This document shows, in pieces, positions 6,184 through 8,075 of a stretch of DNA of 8,075 nucleotides. Position 1 is the stretch's first letter. Each line of letters starts with the position of its first letter. The stretch is from an uncultured Solobacterium sp. (GTDB lineage: Bacteria > Bacillota_I > Bacilli_A > Erysipelotrichales > Erysipelotrichaceae): positions 1 through 8,075 of the forward strand of contig CALEMV010000193.1 of assembly GCA_937910655.1 (NCBI GenBank). The letters are read 5' to 3'. A model generated the notes under the pieces. The model was given only the letters and a program-made list of their open reading frames with translations, made no database searches and was not told where the DNA came from. The position numbers and the translations under genes were made by a program.

Positions 6184-7362
6184 TTAATACTCTAAGTTCT
6201 GGTGAGATTCTCTACCAAAGAGGTGCATTACATTACCACCGAATGTAAAGTTAATCTTATCGCCGATCTTAAATGTCTTACCACCGAGGTCTAATGTTGG
6301 AACGATGATAATGCTGTCTTTACCACACGCATTTACGTGTAAGTGAATTGCGGAACCCATCATTTCACTTACATCAACAATGCCTTCAATTGTCTTGCCG
6401 CTCTCTCCACCAAGAGAGATGTGTTCAGGACGTACACCGACTGTAATTGGCTGTGGTTGTACGTTCTTTTCAGCCAAGAGGGCTTGTTTTTCTTCAGAAA
6501 CTTCCATCACCGCATTATCTAACTTCACGCAGTATTTACCAGCTTCATTCTTTAAGAGCTCACCGCTGTAGAAGTTCATCTGTGGCATGCCGATAAAACC
6601 TGCTACGAACTCATTAACTGGATGATCAAATAATTGCTGTGGTGTTCCAACCTGCTGGATAACGCCATCCTTCATGATAACAATACGGTCACCCAGTGTC
6701 ATTGCTTCTGTCTGATCATGTGTTACATAGACAAATGTTGCTTTAATCTTCTGTCTTAACTTGATAATTTCAGCACGCATCTGATTTCTTAACTTCGCAT
6801 CCAAGTTAGAGAGTGGTTCATCCATCAATAATAGCTTTGGATTACGCACAATTGCACGTCCAATCGCAACACGCTGTCTTTGTCCACCGGATAAAGCCTT
6901 TGGCTTACGGTCTAGATATGGTGTTAAGTCTAGAATTTCAGCTGCTTCTTCAACCTTAGCCTTGATTTCATCAGCTGGAACTTTGTGCATCTTGAGTGGG
7001 AATTCAAGATTCTGACGAACACTCATATGTGGATATAACGCATAGTTCTGGAAAACCATCGCAATATCACGATCTTTAGGAGATACGTTGTTCATTAACT
7101 TACCATCAATGAATAATTCTCCACGTGTAATATCTTCCAATCCCGCAATCATACGTAATGTTGTGGACTTACCGCAACCAGAAGGACCTACTAATACGAT
7201 GAACTCTTCATCGCCAATTTCTAGATTGAAATCATCAACCGCAACCACACCTTCATCTGTGATCTTTAGGTTTGTTTTCTTTACTTCACCCTTCTTTTTC
7301 TTTTTTACCTCAACACTATTTGGGTAAATTTTTTGGACATGCTTTAGACTTACTGTTGCCAT
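6184..7362 (-). CDS. msmX: MsmX/UgpC-type sugar ABC transporter ATPase
   Basis: A 392-residue ATP-binding subunit that drives carbohydrate uptake through MalFG. Motifs in order: Walker A GPSGCGKST (59-67), Q-loop Q105, signature LSGGQRQRVA (157-166), Walker B LLLMDEP (177-183) with E182, D-loop SNLD (185-188) and switch H215. A C-terminal TOBE-type regulatory domain spans about 255-385 and contains VGVRPEHI (308-315). Length is somewhat above the roughly 365-370 of MsmX because about 20 extra residues, including KKKKKG (20-25), sit between the first strand (KIYPN) and VDDFNLEIG. In Bacillus subtilis MsmX is encoded apart and serves several importers; here it is beside the regulator and just before malEFG, so it is probably dedicated to this importer, though sharing is possible. 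Its ATG is one base after the regulator stop, with a GGAGG ribosome binding site (around 7371-7376) inside the end of the regulator gene, suggesting translational coupling. Confidence 0.95.
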   Translation of the reverse strand: MATVSLKHVQKIYPNSVEVKKKKKGEVKKTNLKITDEGVVAVDDFNLEIGDEEFIVLVGPSGCGKSTTLRMIAGLEDITRGELFIDGKLMNNVSPKDRDIAMVFQNYALYPHMSVRQNLEFPLKMHKVPADEIKAKVEEAAEILDLTPYLDRKPKALSGGQRQRVAIGRAIVRNPKLLLMDEPLSNLDAKLRNQMRAEIIKLRQKIKATFVYVTHDQTEAMTLGDRIVIMKDGVIQQVGTPQQLFDHPVNEFVAGFIGMPQMNFYSGELLKNEAGKYCVKLDNAVMEVSEEKQALLAEKNVQPQPITVGVRPEHISLGGESGKTIEGIVDVSEMMGSAIHLHVNACGKDSIIIVPTLDLGGKTFKIGDKINFTFGGNVMHLFGRESHQNLEY

Positions 7363-7363
7363 C

Positions 7364-8075
7364 TTACTTTTCCTCCACTGGTTTTTGTATACGAATACTC
7401 TCTCCTGCTAATACATGAAATGGAATAATTTCATGTATTACAGGTTTATTATAATTTAATCTTAATAACAAGTCATCTACACTGCGTTTTGCAAGTTGCA
7501 CCGCATCTTGTTCGACGGTAGCTAAACGTGGTGTTGTATACCTTGCAAAGTCGATCCCATCGTTACCAATAATCGATATATCTTTTGGAACATTTAACCT
7601 ACGGTCGTTAATTGCTCGTAGTGCACCAATTGCCACAACATCACTAACTGCGTAGATTGCGGTAACTTCCGGATAGCGGTCCAATAGCTTGATTGTTCCA
7701 TTATATCCATCCTCAAGTGAGAACTTGCCTGGCACGAATTGCTTGCGTTTATCAAATGGTATCTTGTTTTCTTTAAACGCTGCAATTGCACTTTCTACAC
7801 GTGTGGAACCAATTGATCCATCCTCAGAGACAGCAGATCCGCATACAATGCCAATCCTTCTGTGTCCTGATCGGATTAAGTATTCCGCTGCTGCACGTGC
7901 AGCTTCTCTATCGTCTGTCGTGAAACTGGAGAGATTACTAAACTTCATCCCTGCTGCGCTTTCTGAACATAATACACATGGCACTTTAACACTCGTAAAT
8001 GATTCACGGAAATACTTTTGATTTCCACCCAAGAAGATAAAGCCCTTTGGTTTCTTCTCGCTACATATACGTATT
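7364..8075 (-). CDS. LacI-family transcriptional regulator, C-terminal part
   Basis: The reading frame is open to the window edge, giving 236 visible residues, so this is a partial gene. The DNA-binding helix-turn-helix and the start of the sugar-binding domain (about 100 residues) lie beyond 8075. A TTG at 8030-8032 falls inside the conserved GFIFLGG strand and is not the start. The visible part is the periplasmic-binding-protein-like effector domain: TTDDREAARAAAEYLIRSGH (52-71), RRIGIVCG (72-79), YAVSDVVAIGALRAI (141-155), VPKDISIIGNDGI (162-174) and TPRLATVEQ (181-189). IIGND carries Asn where most LacI proteins have Phe. It is likely the local sugar-responsive repressor (MalR-like), acting on the operators before malE; the effector is unknown. 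Its gene runs straight into msmX with one base between them. Confidence 0.92.
   Translation of the reverse strand, partial: IRICSEKKPKGFIFLGGNQKYFRESFTSVKVPCVLCSESAAGMKFSNLSSFTTDDREAARAAAEYLIRSGHRRIGIVCGSAVSEDGSIGSTRVESAIAAFKENKIPFDKRKQFVPGKFSLEDGYNGTIKLLDRYPEVTAIYAVSDVVAIGALRAINDRRLNVPKDISIIGNDGIDFARYTTPRLATVEQDAVQLAKRSVDDLLLRLNYNKPVIHEIIPFHVLAGESIRIQKPVEEK
7409..7440 (-). repeat. Perfect 13-bp inverted repeat in the 3' end of the regulator gene
   Basis: TAATACATGAAAT (7409-7421) is repeated in inverse at 7428-7440 with a 6-base spacer. It encodes roughly residues 212-222 of the visible regulator (VIHEIIPFHVL) and ends 42 bases before its stop codon. In the mRNA it would make an AU-rich hairpin about 30 bases upstream of the msmX ribosome binding site. 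It could act in RNA stability or as a palindromic protein-binding site, or be a chance result of the protein sequence. No T run follows it, so it is not a terminator. Confidence 0.6.

Noticed and set aside
7300..7306. A_AAA_AAG slippery heptamer in the lysine-rich part of msmX, in the right frame for -1 frameshifting
   Set aside because: A -1 shift meets a TGA within a few codons and would give only a peptide of about 25 residues; a by-product of lysine codons is more likely.
8030..8032. TTG as the start of the LacI-family gene
   Set aside because: The frame remains open upstream to the window edge and the TTG falls within a conserved strand of the effector domain; the gene is simply truncated by the window.

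Overview
The window looks like the end of a contig from a low-GC, Gram-positive bacterium (Bacillota). The evidence is AT-rich coding sequence, strong AGGAGG-type ribosome binding sites, a lipoprotein solute-binding protein, and a LacI-type regulator with cre-like operators. The lysine-rich insertion in the MsmX-type ATPase resembles what I recall from Erysipelotrichia and Lachnospiraceae, so I lean that way; this is an inference, not a measurement.

Every gene lies on the minus strand, so transcription runs from high to low coordinates. In that order: the C-terminal part of a LacI-family regulator (entering at 8075); an MsmX/UgpC-type ABC ATPase one base later; a 121-base intergenic region with a sigma-A-type promoter and LacI/CcpA-type operator palindromes; a lipoprotein sugar-binding protein (malE); a 17-bp stem-loop; the permeases malF and malG (overlapping by one base); an imperfect hairpin; a HAD-superfamily hydrolase with a GTG start; a cytoplasmic GH13 alpha-glucosidase; and the first 19 codons of another gene, cut off at the contig end. 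Bases 1-33 are not genomic: they match the Illumina Nextera read-1 transposase adapter.

Together this is a malto-oligosaccharide (or related alpha-glucoside) uptake and hydrolysis locus. MalE captures the sugar outside the cell, MalF and MalG form the channel, the MsmX-type ATPase powers it, and the GH13 enzyme releases glucose inside the cell. The regulator probably senses the sugar and acts at the malE promoter, while a perfect cre consensus match suggests catabolite repression by CcpA as well. The role of the HAD protein is unknown.

No mobile element, CRISPR array, RNA gene or clearly novel defence or biosynthetic system is visible. The points worth a second look are the control region before malE, the strong malE-malF stem-loop, a perfect 13-bp inverted repeat at the 3' end of the regulator gene, unusual active-site residues in the GH13 and HAD proteins, the ATPase insertion, and the adapter with the gene it cuts off.
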